DNA of 64,000 bases from Mycolicibacterium gilvum (GTDB lineage Bacteria; Actinomycetota; Actinomycetes; Mycobacteriales; Mycobacteriaceae), in assembly GCF_900454025.1 (NCBI RefSeq), contig NZ_UGQM01000001.1, positions 5,952,001 to 6,016,000 of the forward strand, in the 5' to 3' direction. This document shows positions 43,451 through 52,574 of the stretch, in pieces. The position numbers were made by a program, and so were the translations under genes. Under the pieces are notes generated by a model that was not told the DNA's origin, made no database searches, and worked only from the letters and a program-made list of their open reading frames with translations. Position 1 is the first letter of the stretch. Each line of letters starts with the position of its first letter.

Positions 43451-44232
43451 CCGAACAGACCGACCTTGCCACCATCGAATTCAGTGTCGCCGACCATGTA
43501 GCCACCATTGCGCTGAACAGGCCCAAACGGATGAACAGCTTCACCGAACAGATGGCGGACGAGCTGGCCGCGGTGTGGGCCAGGGTCCGGGACGACGACG
43601 ACATCCGCGTTGCCGTGTTGCAAGCCAACGGCGACCGGGCCTTCTGCACCGGCCTCGACGTGTCCGAGGGCACGTGGTGGACGCACAAGACGATCTTCAA
43701 TCAGGAAGACCCCGGCGAGGTGCTCGGCCCGAAGGCGCACCGGGTGTGGAAGCCGGTGATTGCGGCCCTGCACGGCATCGTCGCGGGCGGGGCGATGTAC
43801 TTCGTCAACGAGTGCGACTTCTCCATCTGCAGCGAGACCGCCACGTTCTTCGACCCGCATGCCAACGCGGGCATCGTCTCAGCACTCGAGCCCATGGGCA
43901 TGCTGGCCCTCGGTGTGCCCTACGGCGAGGTCATGCGCTGGGCTCTGCTGGGCAGCGAGGAGCGGATGTCCGCGCACACGGCGCTGCGGATCGGACTGGT
44001 CACCGAGGTGGTGCCCGATGATCAGTTGCGCTCCCGGGCTGCGGAACTGGCGGCGGAGATCGCCGCGCGACGCCCCGCGGGTATCCAAGGCACAGTCCGC
44101 GCGATGTGGGAGGCTCGCGACCTGACGCCCACTGTCGCGGCGCAACACGGGAAGTTCTACACCGATCTGGGTAACGCCGGTGCCGGTCGCACGGATTCTC
44201 GCGCCAACAAGAAGAAGCCGCGCACTCGATGA
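43447..44232 (+). CDS. Enoyl-CoA hydratase/isomerase
   Basis: A 261-residue crotonase: IALNRPKRMNSFTEQMADEL near residue 20, NGDRAFCTGLDVSEGTWW near 60, and ALHGIVAGGAMYFVNECDFS near 110. Basic tail (SRANKKKPRTR). GTG 43447. Confidence 0.88.
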   Translation: MTEQTDLATIEFSVADHVATIALNRPKRMNSFTEQMADELAAVWARVRDDDDIRVAVLQANGDRAFCTGLDVSEGTWWTHKTIFNQEDPGEVLGPKAHRVWKPVIAALHGIVAGGAMYFVNECDFSICSETATFFDPHANAGIVSALEPMGMLALGVPYGEVMRWALLGSEERMSAHTALRIGLVTEVVPDDQLRSRAAELAAEIAARRPAGIQGTVRAMWEARDLTPTVAAQHGKFYTDLGNAGAGRTDSRANKKKPRTR

Positions 44233-44242
44233 GGAGCACGCC

Positions 44243-45733
44243 ATGACCGACACCACAACTGAGCGGCTGGTCGAGTTCGACTTGCTGATCGGCGGCGAAA
44301 CAGTGACTGCTGCTTCCGGTTCCACGTACGACAGCGTCGACCCGTTCACCGGGCGCCCCTGGGCGCGGGTGCCCGACGGCGGTGCCGACGACGTCGACCG
44401 CGCCGTGGCCGCCGCCCGCGCCGCACTGGACGGCCCGTGGGGCGAGCTCACCGCGACCGCGCGTGGCAAGCTGCTGTGGCGGCTCGGCGAGGTCATCGCG
44501 CGCGAGGCGGAGCACCTGGCCGAGTTGGAGGTCCGCGACGGGGGCAAGCTGACCCGCGAGATGGTCGGCCAGATGAAGGCGCTACCGGACTACTACTTCT
44601 ACTACGCCGGGCTGGCGGACAAGCTGCAGGGCGAGGTCGTGCCGGTCGACAAGCCGAACTTCCTGGTCTACACCCGCCACGAGCCGGTAGGCGTCGTCGG
44701 CGCGATCACCCCGTGGAACTCGCCGCTACTGCTGTTGACGTGGAAGCTCGCCGCAGGCCTGGCCGCCGGATGCACATTCGTGGTCAAGCCGAGTGACCAC
44801 ACGCCCACGTCGACCCTCGCGTTCGCAAAACTGTTCGCCGAGGCGGGCTTTCCGCCGGGCGTGATCAACGTCGTCACCGGCTGGGGTCCCGAGACCGGCG
44901 CCGCCCTGGCGTCGCATCCCGGCATCGATAAGGTCGCCTTCACCGGGTCCACCGCCACCGGCATCCACGTCGGCAAGGCCGCGATCGAGCACATGGCCCG
45001 CTTCACGTTGGAACTGGGCGGCAAGTCGGCGCAGGTGGTGTTCGACGATGCCGACCTCGACGCGGCGGCCAACGGCGTCATCGCGGGCGTCTTCGCCGCC
45101 ACCGGCCAGACCTGCCTGGCAGGCTCCCGCTTGCTCGTTCACGAGAGCGTCGCCGATGCGCTGGTCGAGAAGATCGTCGCGCGTGCGGCCACGATCAAGC
45201 TGGGAGACCCGAAGGATCCGGCGACCGAGATGGGCCCGGTGTCCAACCAGCCGCAGTACGAGAAGGTGCTGTCGCACTTCGCCTCTGCCCGCGCAGAGGG
45301 CGCGACGGTAGCCTACGGCGGCGAAGCCGCCGGCGAGCTCGGCGGCTTCTTCGTGAAGCCTACGGTGCTGACCGGCGTCGATCGCTCGATGCGCGCCGTC
45401 GCCGAAGAGGTCTTCGGGCCCGTGCTCGCGGTGATGACCTTCGCCGACGAGGATGAGGCCATCGCCACCGCGAACGACACAGAGTTCGGATTGGCCGCAG
45501 GCGTGTGGACCAAAGACATTCACCGCGCGCACAGGGTGGCCGCCGAACTACGGGCAGGCACCGTATGGATCAACGCCTACCGCGTTGTCGCACCTCACGT
45601 TCCGTTCGGTGGCATTGGCTACAGCGGTATCGGCCGGGAGAACGGCATCGACGCCGTGAAGGACTTCACCGAGACCAAGGCGGTGTGGGTGGAGCTCTCC
45701 GGAGCCACCCGCGATCCGTTCACGCTCGGCTGA
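44243..45733 (+). CDS. Aldehyde dehydrogenase
   Basis: A 496-residue ALDH. ITPWNSPLL (155-163), general base Glu258 in TLELGGKSA, nucleophile Cys291 in TGQTCLAG. GAGGAG ribosome site before ATG 44243. In this operon it may oxidise the aldehyde released by the HpaI-type aldolase or a side-chain aldehyde. Confidence 0.9.
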   Translation: MTDTTTERLVEFDLLIGGETVTAASGSTYDSVDPFTGRPWARVPDGGADDVDRAVAAARAALDGPWGELTATARGKLLWRLGEVIAREAEHLAELEVRDGGKLTREMVGQMKALPDYYFYYAGLADKLQGEVVPVDKPNFLVYTRHEPVGVVGAITPWNSPLLLLTWKLAAGLAAGCTFVVKPSDHTPTSTLAFAKLFAEAGFPPGVINVVTGWGPETGAALASHPGIDKVAFTGSTATGIHVGKAAIEHMARFTLELGGKSAQVVFDDADLDAAANGVIAGVFAATGQTCLAGSRLLVHESVADALVEKIVARAATIKLGDPKDPATEMGPVSNQPQYEKVLSHFASARAEGATVAYGGEAAGELGGFFVKPTVLTGVDRSMRAVAEEVFGPVLAVMTFADEDEAIATANDTEFGLAAGVWTKDIHRAHRVAAELRAGTVWINAYRVVAPHVPFGGIGYSGIGRENGIDAVKDFTETKAVWVELSGATRDPFTLG

Positions 45734-45754
45734 TTCCAATACAAGGGAGAGAAG

Positions 45755-46345
45755 ATGACAGTCGACACCAACGCCGCTAACGCGGTGCTCAACGGACTGC
45801 GCCCGTTTCCGGTCGCGGTCACCACGATCGACGGCGGCTTCGCCAACGGCCTGATGTCGTTGTCGGCGGGCTCGGCCAGCATCGTGCCCGAGCTGCCCCG
45901 CGCCACCATCAGCCTGACGAAGTACAACAAGACCCACGACATGCTGGTGAACTCCGGCATCTTCGTCATGCACATGCTGTCCGCGGGGCCCGACGAGATC
46001 GACGCGTCGATGGACATCATGATGACTCTGGGCGGCAGCTCCGGCCGTGACGGTGACAAGATCGCCAAGCTGCGCACCAAGCCCGGCGTCACCGGCGCCC
46101 CGATCCTGCTTGACGCCCACAGCTACGTGGAGTGCCGGATCACCGGGTCACTCGACAACGACGAGAACACCATCTTCGTCGGCGACGTCGTCGCGGCCGA
46201 GGTGTTCAGCTCCGCACAGCGGCTGCGCATCGGCGAGGCGTGGGGCAAGTTGCCGCATGAGTGGATCGAACAGTACGAGGCGAACCACGAGCCGCAGCTG
46301 CAGAGCGCGCGCGACCTGCGGGCGGCTGCCGCAGCACGGGTCTGA
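45755..46345 (+). CDS. Flavin reductase-like FMN-binding protein
   Basis: A 196-residue split-barrel flavoprotein (HpaC/HsaB superfamily): GLRPFPVAVTTIDGGFANGL near residue 13, SIVPELPRATISLTKYNKTH and GIFVMHML. Supplies reduced flavin to a monooxygenase, but no two-component oxygenase is adjacent; the luciferase-like protein at 47550 or the Rieske system could be recipients. AGGGAGA ribosome site. Confidence 0.8.
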   Translation: MTVDTNAANAVLNGLRPFPVAVTTIDGGFANGLMSLSAGSASIVPELPRATISLTKYNKTHDMLVNSGIFVMHMLSAGPDEIDASMDIMMTLGGSSGRDGDKIAKLRTKPGVTGAPILLDAHSYVECRITGSLDNDENTIFVGDVVAAEVFSSAQRLRIGEAWGKLPHEWIEQYEANHEPQLQSARDLRAAAAARV

Positions 46346-47511
46346 TGTCCGAAGACTCCACCGGCGCTTGGGAGTTGCCGGAGGAACTGGTGATGCTGCG
46401 GGACACCGTGCGGCGGTTCATGGACTCGCACGTGCGTCCGCTCGAGGAGAAGCTCGACCACGACACTGTCGGGCTGCCGCGCGAGCAGCTCGTCGAGTTG
46501 CAGGCCAAGGCCAGGGCACTCGGGCTGTGGGCGCTGCAGACACCAGCCGAGTACGGCGGCGCAGGCCTCAGCGTGCTCGGCCAGGTGGTGGTCGCCGAGG
46601 AATCGGCGAAATGCCGAATGGGGGCGTTCTTCCCCGCGCTCGGCGCCTTCGGGGGCAACCCGCCCAACATCATGTTCAAGGCCTCGCCCGAGCAGTTCGA
46701 GAAGTACGCCAAGCCCATCGTCGAGGGCACCATGTCCAAGGCGTACACCGCGATCACCGAAGCGTCCGGTGGATCGGATCCCGCGCGGGCGATCAAGCTG
46801 AAGGCGGTCCGCGACAGAGACGGGGCTTACGTGCTCAACGGCTCGAAGATGTGGATATCGCACGCGCCGAACGCTGACTGGGGCGTGGTCTACGCTCGCA
46901 CCGGAGAAGGCCGCCAAGGCATCTCGGCGTTCATCCTCGAGAAGGACACTCCTGGCGTCACGTTCAGCCGCATTCCGGTGATGGCGTCGTTCGCGCCCTA
47001 CGAATTGCACTTCGACGACGTACGGCTCGACGCCGCCCAGTTGATCGGCGTTGAGGGGCAAGGCTTCAGACTGGCCAGCGACTTCCTCGTGCACGGGCGC
47101 ATCGTGTACGCCGCCGGTCCGATCGGCATCGCGCAGGCTGCGTTGGACATGACCTGCCAGTGGGCGCGGGACCGAGACGTGTTCGGCGGACGACTGGCCG
47201 ACAAGCAGGGTGTCCAGTGGATGCTCGTCGACAGCGAGGTCGATTTACGCGCCGCGCGACTGCTGATGTACCAGGCGGCCTGGAATGCCGACCTGGGCCG
47301 CAACGTCCGGGTCGACGCATCGGTGGCCAAGATGTACGGCACCGAGGCCGCCTACCGAGTGCTCGACCGCTGCATCCAGATTCACGGCGCACTGGGCATC
47401 TCCACCGAACTGCCGCTGGAGCGGTGGTTCCGCGATCTGAGGGTCAAGCGGCTCGGCGAGGGTGCCACCGAAGTCCAGCGCGAAGTCGTCGCCCGGTCGC
47501 TCTTAAGATAG
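46345..47511 (+). CDS. Acyl-CoA dehydrogenase
   Basis: A 388-residue acyl-CoA dehydrogenase: YTAITEASGGSDPARAIKLK near residue 133, KMWISHAPNADWGVVYART, and IHGALGISTELPLERWFRDL near the end with GATEVQREVVARSLL. ATG 46345 overlaps the reductase stop (TGATG). Confidence 0.9.
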   Translation: MSEDSTGAWELPEELVMLRDTVRRFMDSHVRPLEEKLDHDTVGLPREQLVELQAKARALGLWALQTPAEYGGAGLSVLGQVVVAEESAKCRMGAFFPALGAFGGNPPNIMFKASPEQFEKYAKPIVEGTMSKAYTAITEASGGSDPARAIKLKAVRDRDGAYVLNGSKMWISHAPNADWGVVYARTGEGRQGISAFILEKDTPGVTFSRIPVMASFAPYELHFDDVRLDAAQLIGVEGQGFRLASDFLVHGRIVYAAGPIGIAQAALDMTCQWARDRDVFGGRLADKQGVQWMLVDSEVDLRAARLLMYQAAWNADLGRNVRVDASVAKMYGTEAAYRVLDRCIQIHGALGISTELPLERWFRDLRVKRLGEGATEVQREVVARSLLR

Positions 47512-47549
47512 TTATACAGTTATCTGGTTCCGGGTGGCAGAGGAGTCAT

Positions 47550-48461
47550 GTGCGCTACAACCTGATGTTCCCGATGCGGGCAGTCAAGCACTGGAATCGT
47601 TGGTGCGAAGGTGCGTCCTTGGGCGATGTCGCACGCCTGGCAGAGGATGCCGGCTTCGACGCCTTCGCGATGTCCGAGCACCCCTACCCCGACCGGGAGT
47701 GGCTGGCGAACGGCGGCCATCACGCCTTCGACCCGTTCGTGTCGCTGAGCTTCGCCGCGGCCGCAACCACCCGGATCCGGTTGATGACCTACATCCTGGT
47801 GTCCGGCTACCGCAGCCCGTACCTCACAGCCAAGGCGGCCGCGAGCTTCGACCTGCTCTCCGGCGGCCGTTTCACCCTCGGCACCGGAGCCGGGTATCTG
47901 AAGGCCGAATTCGGCGCGCTTGGAGCCGATTTCGACCGCCGCGGCGCTCTTCTCGACGAGGCGATCGCCGCCTGGAAGGCGACGTGGGCCGGTGTCGACC
48001 ACACCGGTCCGGAGTTCGGCGTCAGCGGTCACGTGGCCCTGCCGCCGCCCCTGACCGACGGCGGCCCGCCGATCTGGATCGGCGGGAACGGTGCCGCCGC
48101 GCAGCGCCGCGTCGTCGAGGTCGCCGACGGCTGGATGCCGATGGCGGCGTCCGGTGAAATGGCCGCCATCACGCGCGCGAGGCCGCTCGAGGACATCGAG
48201 ACGCTGGCCGACTGGATCGCGACCGTCAACAAGCGGCGCGGTGAGCTCGGCCGCGAGGCCGCCGACGTCGCGTTCGTACCCTTCGAAGCCGACCTGCTCG
48301 CCAGCGGCGACTGCACCGCTTTCTGCGAGGCGCTGCGACCGCGGCTGGACGCATACGCCGAAGCCGGCGTCACGTGGATCACCATCGAGCCGGCGAGCAG
48401 AAGCTTCAGCGACTTCCGCACCGACATCGACCTGCTGGCGTCCCAGCTGGTCCACCGCTGA
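47550..48461 (+). CDS. LLM-class F420-dependent oxidoreductase
   Basis: A 303-residue luciferase-fold protein: NLMFPMRAVKHWNRWCEGAS start, FDAFAMSEHPYPDREWLANG near 35, LLSGGRFTLGTGAGYLKAEF near 105 and GGPPIWIGGNGAAAQRRVVE near 170. GTG 47550 after AGAGGAG. The 38-base gap before it contains AGATAGTTATACAGTTATCT, an imperfect palindrome with an AT-rich centre that could be an internal promoter. Confidence 0.87.
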   Translation: MRYNLMFPMRAVKHWNRWCEGASLGDVARLAEDAGFDAFAMSEHPYPDREWLANGGHHAFDPFVSLSFAAAATTRIRLMTYILVSGYRSPYLTAKAAASFDLLSGGRFTLGTGAGYLKAEFGALGADFDRRGALLDEAIAAWKATWAGVDHTGPEFGVSGHVALPPPLTDGGPPIWIGGNGAAAQRRVVEVADGWMPMAASGEMAAITRARPLEDIETLADWIATVNKRRGELGREAADVAFVPFEADLLASGDCTAFCEALRPRLDAYAEAGVTWITIEPASRSFSDFRTDIDLLASQLVHR

Positions 48462-48474
48462 AACGGAGGCCAGC

Positions 48475-49212
48475 ATGGCCCTGCCCGACCTCGTACTCGT
48501 CCACGGCGGCGAGCACGCCGGCGACTGCTGGGACCTCGTGATCGACGAATTACACCGTCGGACACCGGGTCTGCGCGTCCTCGCAGTGGATCTCCCCGGT
48601 CGGGGCCGCACGCCGGGAGACCTCGCGACCGCGACGATCGGTGAATGGGTGGATTCGGTGGTGGCCGACATCGACCGCGAAGGGCTCGGCGACATCGTGA
48701 TCGTCGGCCACTCGATGGCCGGCGTGACCGTGCCGGGCGTCGTCGCGAAACTCGGTGCTGCACGGGTGCGGGAGATGGTGCTGGTCAGCGCGTTCGTCCC
48801 CAGACAAGGGGAGGCCATCGTGGATACGTTGGGCGGACCCTTGGCGATCTTCGCGCGATGGGCTGCTCGGGGCGGCCGACCGTTCAAGGTGCCCCGCGCA
48901 GCCGCGCAATATGCGTTCTGCAACGGCATGACAAAGGAGCAGCGTCGGCTGACCCTGTCAAAGCTGTATCGCGAATCCGCCCGCATCCCGGCCCAACCGG
49001 TGGATCGCAGCGATTTTCCCGAGGACGTGCCGAGAACCTGGGTACTGACCACGCGGGACAGGGCCCTCTCGAAGAAGTCACAGCAGGCGAGCATCGCAGC
49101 GCTCGGCGGGGTGCAGGACGTCATTCCCATCGACGCCTGCCACGACGTGATGTTCAGCCACCCGGAGCAATTGGCGGATATCCTCCTCGAGCGATGCCGA
49201 CAGAGACAGTGA
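48475..49212 (+). CDS. Alpha/beta hydrolase
   Basis: A 245-residue hydrolase: LVLVHGGEHAGDCWDLVIDE (oxyanion loop), nucleophile elbow VGHSMAGV (Ser near 83) and IDACHDVMFSHPEQLADILL (His near 222). Esterase or lactonase/thioesterase activity possible; resembles the small esterase/hydroxynitrile-lyase-like group. CGGAGG ribosome site. Confidence 0.85.
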   Translation: MALPDLVLVHGGEHAGDCWDLVIDELHRRTPGLRVLAVDLPGRGRTPGDLATATIGEWVDSVVADIDREGLGDIVIVGHSMAGVTVPGVVAKLGAARVREMVLVSAFVPRQGEAIVDTLGGPLAIFARWAARGGRPFKVPRAAAQYAFCNGMTKEQRRLTLSKLYRESARIPAQPVDRSDFPEDVPRTWVLTTRDRALSKKSQQASIAALGGVQDVIPIDACHDVMFSHPEQLADILLERCRQRQ

Positions 49213-49219
49213 GGGCCAC

Positions 49220-50038
49220 GTGACCGAGACCAGCTTCTTCGTCAAGGACGGCAACAGTTACGTGCCAACCTCTTTGGGGCGAGGTCCATGGGGCCCCTCT
49301 CTCTCAGGCAACTACATCGGCGGGTTACTCGGCCGTGCGGTCGAACGAGATGTCGACGACGTCGAGCTGCAACCGGCGCGGTTGACGGTCGACCTGCTCA
49401 GGCCGGTGGCCCTGCAACCGGTGCAGATGCAGACAACGGTTGTGCGGGACGGCCGACGCCTCCGACTGGTGGACGCGTTCATGACGCAGAACGACGTCCT
49501 GGTGGCACGGGCGAGCGGACTGTTCCTTCGCCGCAGCGAGCACACCGAGGACACGGTGTGGACGACCCCGGTCGCGATGCCCGCGATCCCGGCCGAACAC
49601 GACCAAGTCGCCGGTGGGCTACCCATGCTGCTCCAGTCGTACGGACGCGATCCGGTCGCGGGCAGCCCCGGCGTCGGTGTCACCGAGTGGTGTCACGACG
49701 GACAGAAGTTCGCCTGGGCGCGGGAGACGAAACTGCTCGTGGACGACGAGCCGCTGTCTCCTTTCACTCGCGCCGTCATGGCCGCAGACATCACCAGTTC
49801 GCTGACGCATTGGGGTACTGCGGGGTTGCAGTTCATCAACGCCGACTACACCGTGACGCTAAGTCGGCTGCCCGAAGGCGTCTGGATCGGACTCGCGGCG
49901 GTGACGCACTACGGCGATGCCGGGGTCGCCACCGGTGTAGCGACGCTGTTCGACGAAACGGGACCCATCGGCAGCGGGGTGGCAACAGCGTTGGTGAATC
50001 CGGGCTTCACACCGCCGGCGTCCACGGCGTCGCCGTGA
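49220..50038 (+). CDS. TesB-like acyl-CoA thioesterase
   Basis: A 272-residue double hot-dog thioesterase: LGRGPWGPSLSGNYIGGLLG near residue 18, LTVDLLRPVALQPVQMQTTV, and LQFINADYTVTLSRLPEGVW in the second domain. Releases CoA from dead-end or product thioesters. GTG 49220. Confidence 0.82.
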   Translation: MTETSFFVKDGNSYVPTSLGRGPWGPSLSGNYIGGLLGRAVERDVDDVELQPARLTVDLLRPVALQPVQMQTTVVRDGRRLRLVDAFMTQNDVLVARASGLFLRRSEHTEDTVWTTPVAMPAIPAEHDQVAGGLPMLLQSYGRDPVAGSPGVGVTEWCHDGQKFAWARETKLLVDDEPLSPFTRAVMAADITSSLTHWGTAGLQFINADYTVTLSRLPEGVWIGLAAVTHYGDAGVATGVATLFDETGPIGSGVATALVNPGFTPPASTASP

Positions 50039-50789
50039 CAGCCCCGGCCATCGAGCAACGTGACGACGGCAAGGTCCGCACGCTGACGTTGAATCGGCCG
50101 GATCGGCTCAACGCCTTCACCGCATCGTCCTACCAACTGCTCGCATCGATGCTCGATGACGCGGCCGCGGCCGATGACGTCGCCGTCGTCCTGCTGACGG
50201 GGGCCGGCCGGGCGTTCTGCAGCGGCGTGGACCTGAGCGCGTTGTCTGACGGTGACGACGGACCGGCCGAGTTCGGTGCTGCGTTCGACACACTGCTCGA
50301 GAACCTGCTTGCGTTCCCGAAGCCGCTGGTTGCCGCGGTCCACGGTGTCGCCGTCGGCATCGGCTTCACACTGCTGCTGCATTGCGACGTGGTGCTCGTC
50401 GCCGATGGCGCACGGTTGCGCGCACCGTTCACCCAACTCGGGACCGCACCGGAAGCCGGAAGCAGTTGGCTGCTCCCCCAGGTGGTCGGAGCGCAGCGCG
50501 CCGCGGAGCTCGTCCTCACGTCCCGATGGCTCGAGGCAAGCGAGGCCGTGGACTGGGGGTTGGCCGCGCAGTCCTGTTCGCCAGACACCCTGCACCGGAG
50601 GGCGAGTGAGCGAGCACACGAGATCGCCGCGCACGCGCCGCGGCGACCAGGGCGGCCAAGCGCCTACTCCTGCACGACCGCACCGAATCCGTTCGCGCCG
50701 CGCTGCGACGCGAACGCGGTGCGGCCACCGAACTGCTGCGGCTGCTCGGTCCGATAGCTCGGAAGAACGGCCCGTCCACCACGATGTAG
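50035..50789 (+). pseudogene. Enoyl-CoA hydratase with a C-terminal frameshift
   Basis: The first 200 codons from GTG 50035 are a good crotonase (LTLNRPDRLNAFTASSYQLL, GAGRAFCSGVDLSALSDGDD, VHGVAVGIGFTLLLHCDVVL). At about 50639 the reading frame leaves the family: the expected C-terminal helix (AATRAAKRLLLHDRTESVRA, then TELLRLLGPI) is found in another frame ending at TAG 50787-50789. One missing base explains this. The actual frame ends at 50757 with an unrelated tail. The hydratase core may still fold, but trimer contacts of the last helices are lost. Last gene of the long plus operon. Confidence 0.7.
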
Positions 50790-50799
50790 CCGATGCGCA

Positions 50800-51089
50800 C
50801 GGGCGCGACCCTCGGCCGCAGCCGCACTGGCGGACTTCGGAGCCGATGTGGTCAAGATCGAACGGTCCACCACCGCGATCCGATGCGGACCGTCATCGGT
50901 CGCGGCATGGTGGCCAGTCGCGACGGCTACGACTACCTCTTCGAGTTCACAACCGCAACAAGCGCGGTATCTGCCTGGACGTCGAAATCGACCGCGGGCG
51001 CGACGTTTTCGAACGGTTGGTGGCGAGCGGAATCTGCGCCGCCGTCCTTCAGTGGACTCGAAGGCCTCGTTCGCGTGATCGCGATCTGA
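50800..51089 (+). pseudogene. CaiB/BaiF CoA-transferase N-terminal remnant
   Basis: Three frames carry successive pieces: AALADFGADVVKIER (about 50820), DPMRTVIGRGMVASRDGYDY (about 50880) and NRNKRGICLDVEIDRGRDVF then ERLVASG (about 50955-51030). Together they are the N-terminal 70-80 residues of a CaiB-type protein with at least two frameshifts; nothing of the catalytic domain follows. Confidence 0.75.
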
Positions 51090-51118
51090 GCCTTGCTAAC
51101 TCGGCGATCCGCCGTCGA

Positions 51119-52348
51119 TCAGGTAATGGCACCTTCGATCTTCAGATCGATGAGGTCGAAGTCTTCCATGCCGAGTTCCCGCAGCACCTCATCGGTGTGC
51201 TCGGCGAACAAGGGTGCGCGGATGAGTTCGGCGGACGCGTCGTCGAACTTCACAGGATTGGCAACCAGCCGTTGCCTATTGCCCTGCGCGTCTTCGACGG
51301 CTGCGATCCGCCCGTTGGCGAGCATCGACTCGTCGTTGGCGACCTCCCAGGCGTCCTGCACCGGCGCCCACTGCCCGCCGAGCAGATCCAACAACCTCGT
51401 GCAGTCGTCGAAGGTGCGCGCGCCGATCGCGTCGGCCAGTAGAGCGGTGGCCTCATCGGCATTGGCAGCCAAGGACTCCGACGTCTCGAACCGTTCGTCG
51501 TCGGCCGCCTTCCGCAGGCCCAACAACCGGCACAGCGGAGCCCAGTAGCGGGTGGGCTGCAGCATCGACAACTGGATGAACCGGCCGTCGGAGCATCGGT
51601 AGGCGCCGGTGAGTGGGTTGCCCAGCGCCTGAGTACGGTGGTCGATCTTGGGCAGCGGACAGCCGTACAACATGGCCAGGTTCACGTTGGACTGATTGGC
51701 CCACGCCCCCACCGCCAGAAGCGATACGTCGACGACCGAGGTCTCGCCCGTCGCCTGCCTCCCGTACAGCGCCGCTGCCACCGCACCCGCGATGGTGATG
51801 CCGCCGATGTTGTCGCCGAACGCGCCCGCGGGCATGCCCACGGGGACCTCGGATTCGGCCGCTGTGACACCGTCGGCATTACCTGCGCGTGCCCAGAACG
51901 CCGTGGAATCGTATGCGCCGTTGTCACGATCGGGCCCCTCGCTCCCGAACCCGCTACCCGCGACGTAGATGATCGACGGATTGATCCGACGGATCTCGTC
52001 GAGATCGATTCGCAGTTTCGCGCGCGCTTGTGGTAGGTGGTTGGTCAGAAACACGTCGCTGCGCCGGACGAGTTCCTCGAACACCGGACGCGATTGATTG
52101 AGCGCCAACGACAATCCGACGCTGCGCTTACCGCGGTTGGGCGCCTCCACCATCGGCGAGAACGAAACGCCGGTGGCGGTGGCGGAGCGGCCTGCGACCG
52201 TGACCAGTCCCCGCTGCGCATCCCCGGTCACCGGGTTCTCGACCTTGATGACGTCCGCACCCCAGTCGGCGAGCACCGCGCCGGCGGACGGCACGAACGT
52301 GAACTGCGCGACCTCCAGCACCCGCACGCCGGTCATCGGTTTACGCAT
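51119..52348 (-). CDS. CaiB/BaiF family CoA transferase
   Basis: A 409-residue class III CoA-transferase-like protein: VRVLEVAQFTFVPSAGAVLA, DWGADVIKVENPVTGDAQRG, GSGFGSEGPDRDNGAYDSTA with the expected catalytic Asp near residue 148, and LFAEHTDEVLRELGMEDFDL. Intact, and convergent with the damaged CaiB piece beside it. ATG 52348. Confidence 0.87.
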   Translation of the reverse strand: MRKPMTGVRVLEVAQFTFVPSAGAVLADWGADVIKVENPVTGDAQRGLVTVAGRSATATGVSFSPMVEAPNRGKRSVGLSLALNQSRPVFEELVRRSDVFLTNHLPQARAKLRIDLDEIRRINPSIIYVAGSGFGSEGPDRDNGAYDSTAFWARAGNADGVTAAESEVPVGMPAGAFGDNIGGITIAGAVAAALYGRQATGETSVVDVSLLAVGAWANQSNVNLAMLYGCPLPKIDHRTQALGNPLTGAYRCSDGRFIQLSMLQPTRYWAPLCRLLGLRKAADDERFETSESLAANADEATALLADAIGARTFDDCTRLLDLLGGQWAPVQDAWEVANDESMLANGRIAAVEDAQGNRQRLVANPVKFDDASAELIRAPLFAEHTDEVLRELGMEDFDLIDLKIEGAIT

Positions 52349-52417
52349 CTACCCACATCCGTCCCCACGCGGTCCGGTATCTCCCGGACCTCGATCAAGT
52401 CGCAAGGCCTACATAGA

Positions 52418-52428
52418 TTACTAGGTAA
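52418..52428. promoter_or_regulatory. TTACTAGGTAA inverted repeat
   Basis: TTAC-TAG-GTAA, 70 bases upstream of the CaiB start; resembles the AACTAGGTT boxes at 5419 and 25969. Possible operator. Confidence 0.35.
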
Positions 52429-52480
52429 GCAATGTCACGCATTCGTGTTTTTACGCAACCCTCGCCGACAGGCGGCTCAC

Positions 52481-52543
52481 CTCGGACCACATATTTGAGA
52501 TTTTGTGGTCTGGGGCACAGATTAAGAGCTAATGTGGTCCGAG
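52481..52543. promoter_or_regulatory. 12-bp perfect inverted repeat upstream of tetR
   Basis: CTCGGACCACAT (52481-52492) and ATGTGGTCCGAG (52532-52543) are perfect inverted copies 39 bases apart, and a third partial box, TTGTGGTCT, lies between them (52504-52512). ATG 52575 is 31 bases downstream. Either paired operator half-sites for a looping regulator or a leader-RNA hairpin. Confidence 0.6.
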
Positions 52544-52574
52544 TCAAGGTTGTTCATCGAGGGGGTTTGCGAAG

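Noticed and set aside
47506..47530. AGATAGTTATACAGTTATCT as a terminator
   Set aside because: Short imperfect arms, AT-rich, no T tract, and the operon seems to continue through it; at most an internal promoter.
47520..49130. 536-codon minus-strand frame
   Set aside because: Antisense to the F420 enzyme and alpha/beta hydrolase; low-complexity Arg/Gly/Ala-rich reading.
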